The notes below the pieces were generated by a model that saw only the letters and a program-made list of their open reading frames with translations, was not told where the DNA came from and ran no database searches. Shown piece by piece: positions 11,089 to 22,078 of a stretch of DNA of 64,000 bases. The DNA comes from Zonotrichia leucophrys gambelii (taxonomy: Eukaryota > Chordata > Aves > Passeriformes > Passerellidae): the NCBI RefSeq assembly GCF_028769735.1, contig NC_088186.1, positions 8,649,001 to 8,713,000 of the forward strand. Reading direction: 5' to 3'. Both the position numbers and the translations under genes were made by a program. How positions within the stretch are numbered: the first letter of the stretch is position 1; the number at the start of each line of letters is the position of its first letter.

Positions 11089-11590
11089 CACAGAATCACA
11101 AACTGATTTGGGTTGGAAGGGACCTTAAGGCCCATCTCATTCCCCCCATTCCATGGCAGTGACATTTTCCATTATCCCAGGCTGCTCCAAGCCCTGCCCA
11201 GCCTGGCCTTGGAGCCCCATTCCCTCACATTCTTGGAGTCAGATCTTCTTAGAGCTCATCTAACTGTTCAAACCGCTGGGGTATTTTTCCAAATTCTCCA
11301 CACTTTGCTTTTTCTCTCTTTACCTTATGCTTGATTTCCTTTTCCATCCACTTCTGTGCAAAAAATAAAGACAGAAAAATAGGAGCACCTTCCATTATCC
11401 CAGGTTGCTCCAAGGCCTGTCCAACCTGGCCTTGAGAATTCCAAGGATGAGGAAGCCACAGCTGCTCTGGGCACCCTGTGCCAGGGCCTCCCCATCTCCA
11501 CAGGGAGGAATTTCTTCCTAATATCCAACCTAAATTTCCCCTCTGCCACCTTATAGCCATTCCCCTGTCCTGTCACCACATGCTCAAGGT
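11089..11590 (-). mobile_element. Composite CR1 with internal module, antisense
   Basis: Read on the minus strand: a CR1 body (GGATATTAGGAAGAAATTCC, CCAGAGCAGCTGTGG), a CR1 segment ending CCTGGGATAATGGAAGGTGC, the ~165-bp module, then the same CR1 segment again (GCCAGGCTGGGCAGGGCTTG...CCTGGGATAATGG), and the normal CR1 3' end with the terminal ATTCTGTGATT repeat. The module is therefore bracketed by a ~50-bp direct duplication of CR1 sequence. Confidence 0.8.
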
Positions 11591-12067
11591 GGACTCATGC
11601 CCTCAGAGGTCTTTTCCAACTTAAATTGACTCTGTCATTCCCTGTGGTTCTCTGATTCATTTCAGAGCTGCAGAGATGTTTTTGGGATCTCCCAGTGCTT
11701 GGCAGGTTTCTGATTTTCTCCACGAGGGTCAAATGTCTGTGTGAGGATTTAATGATTCAAAGAGCTTAGCTGGATGCTAGTCCAGGTTTGGGAATCCAGG
11801 CCTGGAAAGAGCTCGTGCTTGTGCTCTGACGCAGAGGAACACTTCAGTGGAGACCTCACTGCCAGAAGGTGTTCAATAGCAACCAAGAGGCTCTGAAAAT
11901 ACAAAACCACTTCAGTTCTGGAGTGGTTTTAAGCAGGAACAGTCACAGTGCAGGAGTTCAGGTGCTGAAGCAGCTCGGGGTCACGGCATTGTATCAACAG
12001 TTGAGTAAGATTCCTTTGTTTAGTGCCAGTATTTTTAATGAGTCACTTGGTCTTCCCCTCCAGCCGT

Positions 12068-12455
12068 GATCATGGAATCACTGAACTTTTTTGGGTTGGA
12101 AAAGACCTTAAAGGTCATCTAATTCCACTGCATTCCATGGAAAGGGACATTTTCCATTATCCCAGGCTGCTCCAAGCCCTGTCCAGCCTGACTTTAGAGG
12201 CCCATTCCCTCCATCCTTGGAGTCAGAGCATCTTAGATCTCATCTAACTGTTCAAACTGCTGGGGTGTTTTTCCAAATTCTCCACACTTTGCTTTCTTTC
12301 CTTTTTCTCTATTTAACTTCTGTTGGATTTCCTTTTCTATCCACTTCTATGCTAAAAATAGGAGCACCTTCCATTATCCCAGGTTGCTCCAAGGCCTGTC
12401 CAACCTGGCCTTGAGAATTCCAGGGATGGGGCAGCCACAGCTGCTCTGGGCTGAC
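12068..12455 (-). mobile_element. Composite CR1 with internal module, antisense (second copy)
   Basis: Same arrangement as 11089-11590: CR1 3' end at 12068-12210, module at about 12220-12360, duplicated CR1 segment at 12362-12455. The shared internal structure of the copies shows that the module and the duplication predate dispersal of at least some of them. Confidence 0.8.
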
Positions 12456-12940
12456 CTTTCACTACAAAACACATTAGGGAGTGTTTTAAGGCCCAAATAA
12501 ATTTAATTTAAAGGGTGTAAAACTCACTAATGTCAATTTAAAATATGCAAAACTCACTAAGCAACAAGGACTTCAGTGTGCATTTTGTTTAGCTGTTACA
12601 TAAGTTCACTCAAAGGATAACAGGACAAGGGAAAAAATTCTTAAGCTGACTTTTGTTGAAAAAAAAATTTAAAAAACTGAAAAGTACAGTAACTATTCAG
12701 AAGAAAACACAACAGACCTGACTCATTCCATAAGTCTCTTATGTTAAATTCCATGAAGATTAGGCAAAGTAACTTCCTTCTTGTAAAAGACAGAGAAAGC
12801 AGAAAATAACTTTATTAATTATCTGCCCCATGAGTTATATGCCATGTACAATTCCAAATACTTATGTTTTGTTTTTTTTAAAATTTCCAGTCAGAGATTT
12901 CCTTTCATGGAGGAAGGATGTCATTTATGGAAGCAGATTC
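12456..12940. other. Intergenic, nothing recognised
   Basis: AT-rich, with a small near-repeat of CAAAACTCACTAA around 12518 and 12548. No gene-like frame. Confidence 0.4.
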
Positions 12941-12944
12941 ATTG

Positions 12945-13322
12945 GGATGTTACAGTCAAGGGTGCACTTCAGCTATGGGAATAAATCACACGGACTCCAT
13001 TTCCTTCATGGTGGAAAAAGCCCATTCTTTATTCACAGAACTTTTCATACAGTTTTACAAACCTCATGTAGGACTCCATTGGTCAGGAGCTTTCTTGCCA
13101 ATCACTTATTGGTCAGTAAGAAGTTGTTACTCTGTCTGGATTGGTCACTCCAACCTTTGGTGTGTACGTGCAGGAAAAGTTCTTTGTGAGAGATAATTTC
13201 ATTTCTTTATCTTACTGTGGAAAAAGAGTTTACACAGGTGTAAGTTGTTTTTTACTCAGTAACAGATTGTTATGTTAATGAACTGCTCCCACCAGAATTG
13301 CTTTCACATGGGAACTTGCACA
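12945..13322 (-). mobile_element. LTR-like repeat, antisense
   Basis: The TTCTTTATTCACAG segment is an inverted AATAAAG polyadenylation signal near 13026. The element resembles 33010-33260 in order and motifs (TTTATACAGTcTTACAAA-like block, CATTGGTCAGG). Ends are approximate and no target duplication was found. Confidence 0.5.
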
Positions 13323-15062
13323 GTGCTGGCTTGACTTAGAAGAAATGACAGGCCAGCCAGAGCAGGCCTGATTTTATACGGCTTTTATTTCTAATTTTTC
13401 TACCTTACTGCAACATGAGCCTTTTAAAATTGAAGTAAAGCTGGTTTAAGCACTGCAGGGGAAAACAAAACCTGCTGGTCTTTAGTCAAAACCAGGAGTA
13501 CCCAGCAGGTAAAAGGGCAAGGCCTGTCCCATGCCCCATCCCATCCCACCAGGAGATCCCCTGCTCTGACACGAGATGTCTCAGCTCTTCTGGACATGCT
13601 GCATCAAAAGAAATCACATTAAAATCTCACCACTGCAACCTCCTGAGGTGCAACAAGCACAGACTAATTATTCAGCAATGTGGAGGGGAGAATCACTCTT
13701 CTGGGTTGCTTTGTATTAATCACCTTTCAGTCAGGGTGAGCCATCACTGCTTGGCTTCCCTCACCGTGTCCCCCAAAAATGACTCAGGCCCTCACTTGGG
13801 GTGACATTGCTGACTTTATTCAGTTTTGCAATTTTTCCCTCCTGCTGCCACCTGAGCCATCCAAAAAAACACAGGAAAAGGCATAAATCCTTTTTATTTA
13901 TGGATCTGTAAGCAAACCATCCAGAGAGGAAGCTCAAGGATAAAAGAGAAAACAATGAAAATCAGCCCAGTCACAGAGTGCCCTGCATAACTGGGAGATA
14001 ACTCAGCTAATCTGGTTTCATACATCTCAAGGGGTTCCTAGAAGCTGTCTATTTTTACCATTCTTTCTAAATCCTATCGAAATGAGGCAAAATGAGTGCG
14101 TTGAACAGCAGTCACTGCAACACGTAATCCAGGGGAAAAAAATCCACTCCTGTCCCTTAGCAGGAATCCCAGCTCCTAACAGGAAGGAAATTTTTCCCCT
14201 GATGATTTTTCCAAGTTTATAGGCTGCAGTTGGTTTACATTCCAGGGTTATAAAATAGTCTGAGCCTACTCAGAGCAAATAACCTGATTTTTCCCTGTTT
14301 AACAGGGACCTGTATTACTGAATATGTAAACTCTTATCATTCCTGATTTATTATTTTTCCCAGGAATATCAGAATCCAGAGGGGGAAAAAGAGTTTTGTT
14401 TCTCCACTCTTCACTAGCCATTGCCCAACAGAGAATGAAAATGAAGTTTATGTTGAAAACAAAAGGAAGTATCACAGAAAAGAAACTGAACCCAAAAGTT
14501 TTGTTTGTTTTTTCCAAAGCTTTCAGGGCTCACCCCATGAGGAAAACCAATGTCTCAGAAAGTGTAAGCCATGGATTTTTCCACCAAGACACAATATTTT
14601 CTCACTTTTTCTGGAAAGTACCAGTTTCACTGGACCTTGTATCAACAGGGGTTGCTAAAAGCATCACTGGGATTTCTGATCAAAACCACAGAAAGACCAA
14701 GGCATTAACATAAAATATCCAGGGGATCTGGCTCTCCCCAGAGCCAGGAGGGGCTGCTGAGCTTTACACCAGGCCCAGCCCTGCTCAAATTCCTGATAAC
14801 CAACACAGGGATGTGACTGTGTTAAGAACATCCTGCTGGGGTGTCCCTCTCCTTGACTGCAGCGTTGGTGCTTGCTTGCTAATAACAAATTTTTAAAAGT
14901 CACAAAAATGCTAAGGAAGAACCTCAGTGCTGGAAACTGAATCTGGGAGCTGCTGCTGGGGATGGTCCAGTAAAACTCCTCTGCTGGAAGGGTTGGTGGT
15001 CCAAAAATGCCTGATTTCCCCTAGGGAACCAGAATCCCTTATCTGTGTGGTGGAGGTCTAAT
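13323..15062. other. Intergenic, nothing recognised
   Basis: No repeat family or gene recognised. Open frames are 60-105 codons, overlapping on both strands. Confidence 0.35.
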
Positions 15063-15067
15063 AAATG

Positions 15068-15693
15068 AGTGTCAGTTATTTGTTTTGGGGGTTTGAGAGA
15101 AAAGCTCAGAATTTACAGTCCGTAGTTGTTGGACCCTGCTGGAAATGCCCATCACTCCCCAGAGGAGGTTGTGCCATCCTCCCATCTTGTTCCAAACACA
15201 CCCTTGGAGCAGCACCTGGAACAGCACTGGGAAGCCAAGACATGCCTTGGGTTTTGGCTTTTCTATTTTTCACATTCTGTGCTGCTTTAGTGTGTGGGTC
15301 TGGGCTTCACATCAGGGCATGGTGAGCTCTGTGCACAGAGCAGGGAGACAAAACAATTCCTGCTCCAGGTGGGCACCAAGGACAAATGATCCAAATCTCA
15401 GCCCAAGAGCACAAACACCGAGGGCTGGAGAGAGAAAAACAAGCAGGGTGGGACTGCCTGGGCTAAAGCTGGAATGGGACAATGAACTGCAAGATGCAAA
15501 TGGAGCAGAACTGATCACAGGGAGAGACCCCGTGCCCGGTCGTGCATTTTGGGGCCATTTTGGTTCATCTTGGGTGCAGCCCTGGCTGGGCTCTTGTGCT
15601 GCCCAAGGTGGATCCATGGAGGAAATCCTTTTAATAAATCCCTGCTTTACTTTTTAAGTCTATCCAGCCTCTGTTCTAGGGCCAGACTGCACA
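15068..15693 (+). mobile_element. LTR, family D, sense
   Basis: It shares a ~400-bp core with 37536-37933 (same strand) and ~480 bp with 16326-16805 (opposite strand). It ends in AATAAATCCCTGCTTTA, a polyadenylation signal, followed by a pyrimidine-rich GTCTATCCAGCCTCTGTTCT stretch typical of an LTR U5. A 170-codon open frame runs through it but is not conserved as a protein. Confidence 0.7.
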
Positions 15694-16325
15694 AGGCATC
15701 CCAAGAGTGCTCACTTCCCCTCACTGATTTTCCATCTCTGCCTCACTATATTGTTGCCATCAGGCTCTTACTCGTCCCTTAATAACAAGGGAATCCCTGG
15801 AAAATATGTGCTCGGCCTTTTCTTTGGTATTTCCTCCCACCACAAATAAAAGCAGGAAGTACAAATTGTTGGCCAGGTCTTCCTCTTTCCATTTCCTCGA
15901 GTCCTTTTCTCTCCTATGCTGATTTTCTGTGTTCCAGCTGCACACTGTGACCTTCCTTTCCGGCACCTTGGGGAGGGTCACGTCACTGGGAGGTGTCCTA
16001 CAAACACACTCAGACACAAACTGTGCAGTGGAAGGGCACTGGGACACCACTGCCTGCTTCCTCTTCTCGCAAGAAACTCTGTGGGAGTTGGAGAAAGAAA
16101 AAAACTGTTTTGCAAGATGCAGAGAATGATCTGTCATCTTGCCAAAGCTCACAGTGGCATTTGCCTGGGGTTTTCCAAGGAGTCTGAAAGAGTGAACGTA
16201 CAGCTTGCTTAGAAACCCACTGAAATTTGGACAGCAGATCCTTGAAATGACAGCATTTCTGATAATTCCCAGCTCTGCCATGGCTCAGGATGGCTGTGCC
16301 CACAGCAGCCTGAGGGCAGAGTTTG
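15694..16325. other. Spacer between inverted LTR arms
   Basis: Unique-looking sequence with a 173-codon frame on the minus strand (15760-16281) that shows no recognisable domain. It would form the loop if the flanking LTR arms paired. Confidence 0.4.
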
Positions 16326-16805
16326 TGTCAGGTGAACCAAAATGGCCCCAAAATGCACGACCGGGCACGGGGTCTCTCCCTTTGATCAGTTCTGCTCCAT
16401 TTGCATCTTGCAGTTCATTGTCCCATTCCAGCTTTAGCCCAGGCAGTCCCACCCTGCTTGTTTTTCTCTCTCCAGCCCTCGGTGTTTGTGCTCTTGGGCT
16501 GAGATTTGGATCATTTGTCCTTGGTGCCCAGCTGGAGCAGGAATTGTTTTGTCTCCCTGCTCTGTGCACAGAGCTCACCATCCCCTCATGTGAAGCCCAG
16601 ACCCACACACTAAAGCAGCACAGAATGTGAAAAATAGAAAAGCTGAACCTGAGGCATCACTTGGCTTCCCAGTGCTGTTCCAGGTGCTGCTCCAAGGGTG
16701 TGTTTGGAACAACATGGAAGGATGGCACAACCTCCTCTGGAGAGTGATGAGCATTTCCAGAAGGCTCCAACAACTATGGACTAAATTCTGAGCTTTCCTC
16801 TCAAA
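16326..16805 (-). mobile_element. LTR, family D, antisense, 3'-truncated
   Basis: This is the reverse complement of about 15076-15563 with only scattered differences. The match stops at GGTTCA/TGAACC, so the part of the LTR holding the polyadenylation signal is missing here. Confidence 0.75.
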
Positions 16806-18940
16806 CCGCCAAAAGAAGCAGAGTTTGTCTCAGGCGTGGTCAGTCCCAGTGTGGGATGCTGGTGGGTTGGCAGTGACAAACCCCACACCAGCATGAGGCT
16901 GGGACCATCCATGGATGATCCTGGGAGCAATGGAGCCGCTCCAGGGCAGACAGAGGGGCAGGCCTGGCCCACCTGCAGGCAGGTGTGATCCTGGCCCCCA
17001 TAAGGGGCACTTTTCCCTTATCAACCTCCCACCATGTCCTGCTGCCTGCTTCTGCACTGACAGCATGGGACAGCAAAGGGACAGTAAAGCTGGGCTAAGG
17101 ATCCTTTGTAAGCTCTGGCAAGTCAAGGACAATGACTCTGAGACTCATTTCAAGCCCTGCTGGAGATGCATCCCTGCTCTCACCACCCTCCAAAAGCACT
17201 TGCACAAAGTGATCCAAGAAAATATCTGCCCATATCCCATGTGAGGTTTACTTCCCGATCCACAATAAAACACACCAAGCACTACTCCAACTTCCCATCA
17301 TAAATGGGTGCTCAAAAGCCAGGGAATAATTTTCTCAGAGAAGCTGCAAACACTGTCATGTGCATTTGTAGAAAACCCAGAAGCTTGAAGCTTTCACAAA
17401 TGAGTTTTCACTATTGCATATGGATGAATTACCCCTATGGGATACAGCCCTGGGACAAAGGGATCCAAGGCAGCTCCCACAGTGCTCCTGATCAGCATCC
17501 AAATGCCATGGAAGCACAATTAATTCAGCATGGAAACATAGACTCAAAATAGCGTGGAGGCATTTCAACTGTACATCACACATTGGGTAATCTACTTGAA
17601 GCACAGAGGTGTCTTCCAAAGAAAAAGTTTAATTCTGCTACTCTCCTCAGTTTTCTGAAAGTGAAATTTTAGTGCATTCCTCTGTTCAAAATGTTGCTGT
17701 TTAATCATTATTTCTGATTTTCAGGATATTTTAGTTTACTTGAAACAATTTGATCTTAACATGTGGGGCATTAGAGTTTAGGACTCATTATATTGAGATA
17801 GAAGGAATGGTCCAAAAACTGTAAGCTTATAGTGGAAAATAATTGTCTGCCTCATATAATGAGAAGTCAAATCCTTTTCTAATTATTTTCTAGAAAACAT
17901 TAAGAAAAATTGATCACAGGTCGTAGGCAATCATAGAGTCTCTTCAACTTCCCTTGGAAGTGCTGGATGCTGGATTTCACCTTGGAGATTATATGCAGGC
18001 ATTTATTCATGTGCATTGCTCTCATTACTTTTATTTTTAGGATGACAATGGACAAATTCCCCTCCTTTCACTGCTCCTAGATATCAAGCAGAGTTGCCCA
18101 GAAGAACAATTTTGTGTTCCACACCCTCACAGCCTCGCCGAGCTATGCCCTAACATGGAGCTGTAACATTCCCTGTGGAGCCATCCCAACCCAACCCAAC
18201 CCAGCCCCATCCAGGCTGGCAGAGCAGCATTCCCAGCCCATCCTGAGGTGAGACACAAACCCAGCACATTTTCTCAGGGGTAAAATTCATTGTCATACAG
18301 ACTGATTTCCATAGGCCAGGCCTGGGCAGCCCATGGCCATGGTGAGCCAGGGAAAACCCCATGAAATGTACTTTTCCCTTCCTTCTTTCCCTGACAATTC
18401 TCTTTCCCAGAGAATTTTTTGGGACCTTTGGCACTTCTCCTGCTGTTGTGACTCAAGGAAAGAGCTTTTAACACTCTTCCCCTTTCCCAGCCAGCAGGAG
18501 CAGGGTGACAAATAAAGGTGCAAGGTTATGAGACAAATCTTTATTTAACCATAGATCCTGCAGGTTTCTGAATAAATCCAAACCCCCACGCTCTGATTCA
18601 TCCAGCAACTCATTTTGGTGGGGAATGGGAGCAAAGAGCAGTGATTTTATGGATATTTAGTCAAGCATAGAGGCAGTCAGCACCCATCACATTTTAACAG
18701 CAAGGCTTTGGTGGCAACTTGCTCAGCATGAAGGAGAGGCCGCTGTGAATCTGAGCAGAATCTGGGATCATCTCAGCCATGGAAAGAGGCCCACACACAC
18801 GTCTTGTGCAAGTGGAAGATGTGGTTGAGCACAGGCAATGTAAAACCCTGTGAGAACATTTGATGTTACCAGGTCTGCTGCTAAAAGCAAAAGTGACCTA
18901 AGACTGAGTGCTGTAGACAGGAGCCAGCAAGTGCTGTTCA
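16806..18940. other. Intergenic, nothing recognised
   Basis: No transposable element or gene could be named. A short CCCAACCCAACCCAACCCAG run lies at about 18186. Open frames do not exceed 109 codons. Confidence 0.35.
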
Positions 18941-18944
18941 CTCT

Positions 18945-19660
18945 GATAATTGGTTGATTATCTAGATGTGCTCACTGCCAGACTTCATCCTGGGACAGCA
19001 CAGGCAGTGATCCCATCTTTGCTGCTTTCTCCTGAAACCATACAAGGAGCTCAATTAAGGAGGGGAGGAGGAGAGTGAGAAGCGCCAGGGCGAAAAACCA
19101 CAAGCCCAGGAGCTAAACCAATTTGCCTCCTGTTTTCCACACTCCCCTTTCAGGCCTGGCTCTTGCTGAGGATCAAAAAAAACAAGTTATATAAGCCGCT
19201 GAGGGCACGGTGACGTCCTCAGAGCCAGCTCACATGTGTTCAGACATGCCCGTGAGCTACAGCATCCAGCTCCTGCTCCTTCCACCACAGCCACAGTGCC
19301 CTGAAACTGCCTCTCCCCTCCTTAAAGAGCATTAAATATTAAATAGACATCAATTTGACTTTAATCAAAACACAATAACCAGCTGTCCATCGGCCGCTGC
19401 TTTACGTGGTTATTTTCATTAACGTCAGTGCAAGACCTCAAGGTCCTGTTACGTTTCCCATCCTAATTTCTTTCCTTCATGCCTAGCTCTGCACTGTGCT
19501 CGTTAAGGAGGCCTGCACATGTTTTCTGCTGCTTTTGGTCTTCTTCTGAAGCACGCAGATAAGGGGTTCTTTAATCAGGAAGATGACATGTGACCAGGCC
19601 CTACCAGACATTGCAAAATCAGTGGGATCTTGCTAGGGAGCTGAATGCTCCAGGACTTGG
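18945..19660. promoter_or_regulatory. Repeat-free candidate regulatory region
   Basis: This block lacks recognisable repeats and keeps scattered CpGs in an otherwise AT-rich setting. It has a TATA-like TTATATAAGCC at about 19187, a CRE-like TGACGTCC at about 19212, homeobox-like ATTAAATATTAAATAG at about 19331, and a second ACGTCAG near 19421. Such a mix resembles conserved vertebrate non-coding elements, but conservation cannot be judged from one genome. Confidence 0.3.
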
Positions 19661-20490
19661 GCCAATTCAGTAAACAATTAGCCTGCTCTTGGCAGGAAGG
19701 GAAGGCTGGTTTTTGGGAGAAAAACTTCTAGAAAAGAAAAGCTGAACAGAGTTAAACAAATTACTCATCACAGGCCTTGGCTGCAGCTTGGAATGGTCTC
19801 CCACTGCAGAAAGGAGAGAGGGAAAACAAAAGGATATTTCAGCTCTTGAGACTTGGTTTTTCTCCTTTGTCTCATCCCAGTGGTCTTGCTGATCTTCCAA
19901 AAACTGCTCAGCCTTTTCCACGCTTCCTTTGCTGTTACTTGTGGGCAACCACAGACCTGGAAGTGCTGTGGGGAGGCCTGGGCTTCCCCTGCCCCAGAAA
20001 ACATCCCTCTCCTACAGCTCCTCTGTGCTCTCAGTGACAAACCATTCCCACACACTTCCTGGGATCCCTCCAGGTCCTCCCTCTCCTCCCTGGGCTCCCA
20101 ACCATCTGTAGCACGAGGGCTCCCATGGCAGGAACTCCAGTGGCCACCACAGAGCCAGGAGCCTGGACCTGCACATCCCCAGGGAAGGCTGATTGTGCTC
20201 CACATCTGCTCAGGATCCACGAGGTGAACATGTCCTCTGACCCAGAGGAGGCCAAAAGGAGGGTGAGGTGCCCCTTGCCTCGCCAGCAGCTCTGCCCCAC
20301 ACACACCCCCAAAGGCACAGAAACCTCAGCTGGGCCCTGGCTGTGTCCTGGCCATGTTCCCTGCAAGGCAGCTGTACAGGCAGGGCTCCACAAGCCCTGG
20401 CCCTGCTGACTCACAGCTGTTGCTTTAGTCTTCCTTCTGCTTTTTCTGCTCGTGGTCATCGTGGACATCATCTCACAATCAGGAAAATAA
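19661..20490. other. Intergenic, nothing recognised
   Basis: Overlapping open frames up to 178 codons occur on both strands in GC-richer DNA. None has a domain, splice context or biased composition that would support a gene. Confidence 0.35.
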
Positions 20491-20779
20491 AACCATGACG
20501 TCGATAGAAATCTGCAGGGCTGCCTACTCTGCTGGCCAGTGTTGCCTCATCCTAATCGCTGTCCCCTCTCAGAGACACATGGCCATCTCTCCCCTTGCAG
20601 GGAGCAATTGTTACCCCAAAGGCATCCAAACATTTCCCCAGAAAAGTCTCAGAAAAAGCGACTTCTCTGCTATGTAAAGTTTTGTGCAGTGATAATTCTG
20701 GCTTGGGACGAGTCCAGTTATGTGTTGGAGAAGTGTCTTGCCAGTCACTGTCCCAGTTAAGCAAAGCTGGAGGAAGTTA

Positions 20780-20950
20780 GTTCAGGAAATAGCAGGAATT
20801 TGGCTGCATAATCAATGATTGTTTCACTTTGCATAATATCTGAGACATTAGAAACCTGACACTACAAGGCTGCTATTTAAATGATTATTAATAGCATCAT
20901 CAGCTTTAATTAATCAAAGTCCTTGGCTGAAAGAGTTACATGTGGATATA
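20780..20950. promoter_or_regulatory. AT-rich candidate enhancer-like block
   Basis: A repeat-free stretch with closely packed homeodomain/octamer/TCF-like words: ATAATCAATGATTG, TTTGCATAAT, TATTTAAATGATTATTAATA, TTTAATTAATCAAAG. This is a pattern-based guess only. Confidence 0.25.
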
Positions 20951-21269
20951 AATATGTACTTTGGATCAGATTTTGGGGATCTGTAGCCTGGCCTTCTGCT
21001 CAAAGCAAGACTGGCACTGGCACAAGATCAGTTTGGTCGTGGCTTTCTCTGGCCAAGCTTTGACATCTCCCCAGGGAAGGGTTTCAGGCACTTCTCTGAG
21101 GGCCTGTTCCTGAGCTCTACCACCCTCTGAGTGAAAAAGGTTAGCCCAGCTTCCATAATCCATCTCTTAAAAGGCAGTGGTGGCATCCTGGGTGCATTAT
21201 CTGGCGCTGCCAGGAATGTTTGGCTCCCTTTTGCCAAAAAAAAACAAACCAGCCCAGCTCCCTCAACAT

Positions 21270-21580
21270 CTCCCAGGCTGTGCTGGGCAGGACCCTGAGC
21301 ATCTCTAGGAAGTGGAGGGGCACGTGCTGATCTCTGCTCCCTGGGATGGGACATGTGGGAATGGTCCAAAGCTGCATCAGGGCAGGTTTAGACTCCACAT
21401 TTCTTCACAGAGAGTGTGGTCAAAGGCTGGAACAGAATTCCTGGAGAGGAATGGCCTGGCTGTGTTTAAGAGGCTTTTGGACAATGCCCTTCAGAATCTG
21501 CTTTAACATTGGGTCAGCCCTGCAGAGGTCTGGCAGGTGGACGAGATGATCCTTGTAGGTATTTTCCATCTGAGATTATT
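21270..21580 (+). mobile_element. CR1 LINE 3' end, older subfamily, sense
   Basis: It contains the CR1 tail phrases CACAGAGAGTGTGGTCAAAG, GGAATGGCCTGGCTGTGTTT and GACGAGATGATCCTTGTAGG. It runs directly into a (TTCTA)n array where the CR1 terminal ATTCTATG repeat would be expected. Confidence 0.8.
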
Positions 21581-21583
21581 TTA

Positions 21584-21665
21584 TTCTAATTCTATTCTAT
21601 TCTATTCTATTCTATTCTATTCTATTCTATTCTATTCTATTCTATTCTATTCTATTCTATTTTCT
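21584..21665 (+). repeat. (TTCTA)n pentanucleotide microsatellite
   Basis: About 15 near-perfect TTCTA units abut the CR1 3' end, then grade into TTCCATCCCATCCC. It most likely grew from the CR1 terminal repeat. Confidence 0.95.
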
Positions 21666-21681
21666 ATTCCATCCCATCCCA

Positions 21682-22073
21682 TGTCACCACATTTCTCTTC
21701 ACAGAGAAAAGCAAGGCACAACTTCCCGAGGACATTTTCTGGTATTCACATCCTCTGAACCTCAGAGAAAGAAAAAACAATTCTTATCCCATTTACTGCG
21801 CCTGTGTTTTAGAACAAGTGGAATGCATTGAGGAAGATTATTTACCTGAAGGAATTTGCTTAATTGGATTCTGGTGTGAGTGTTTTGATTCACTGACCAA
21901 TTGAATCCAGGTTTGTGGAGTTGAGTGCTTGAGCAGGTTCAGTTTAGATGTAATGTAGTATAGTATAGAATAATATAGTAGAATAAAGTAATTAATTAGC
22001 CTTCTGATATCAATAGAGTCCTCCTTGTCATTGCTCCCCTTTATTGGGGTTACCTTGATTTATTATAATCACA
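21682..22073 (+). mobile_element. Solo LTR, family A, sense
   Basis: It begins TGTCACCACATTTCTC and ends TTATAATCACA, with AATAAAG at about 21981. The 5 bp TCCCA before (21677-21681) and after (22074-22078) match, as expected for a target duplication, although the left flank is itself ATCCC-rich. No internal retroviral sequence is present. Confidence 0.7.
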
Positions 22074-22078
22074 TCCCA

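Noticed and set aside
15145..15657. 170-codon frame repeated at 37537 and inverted at 16285
   Set aside because: It is shared because the DNA is an LTR family; frame ends differ between copies and there is no retroviral domain.
15760..16281. 173-codon minus-strand frame in unique sequence
   Set aside because: No domain, no splice sites with supporting exons, overlaps plus-strand frames of similar quality.
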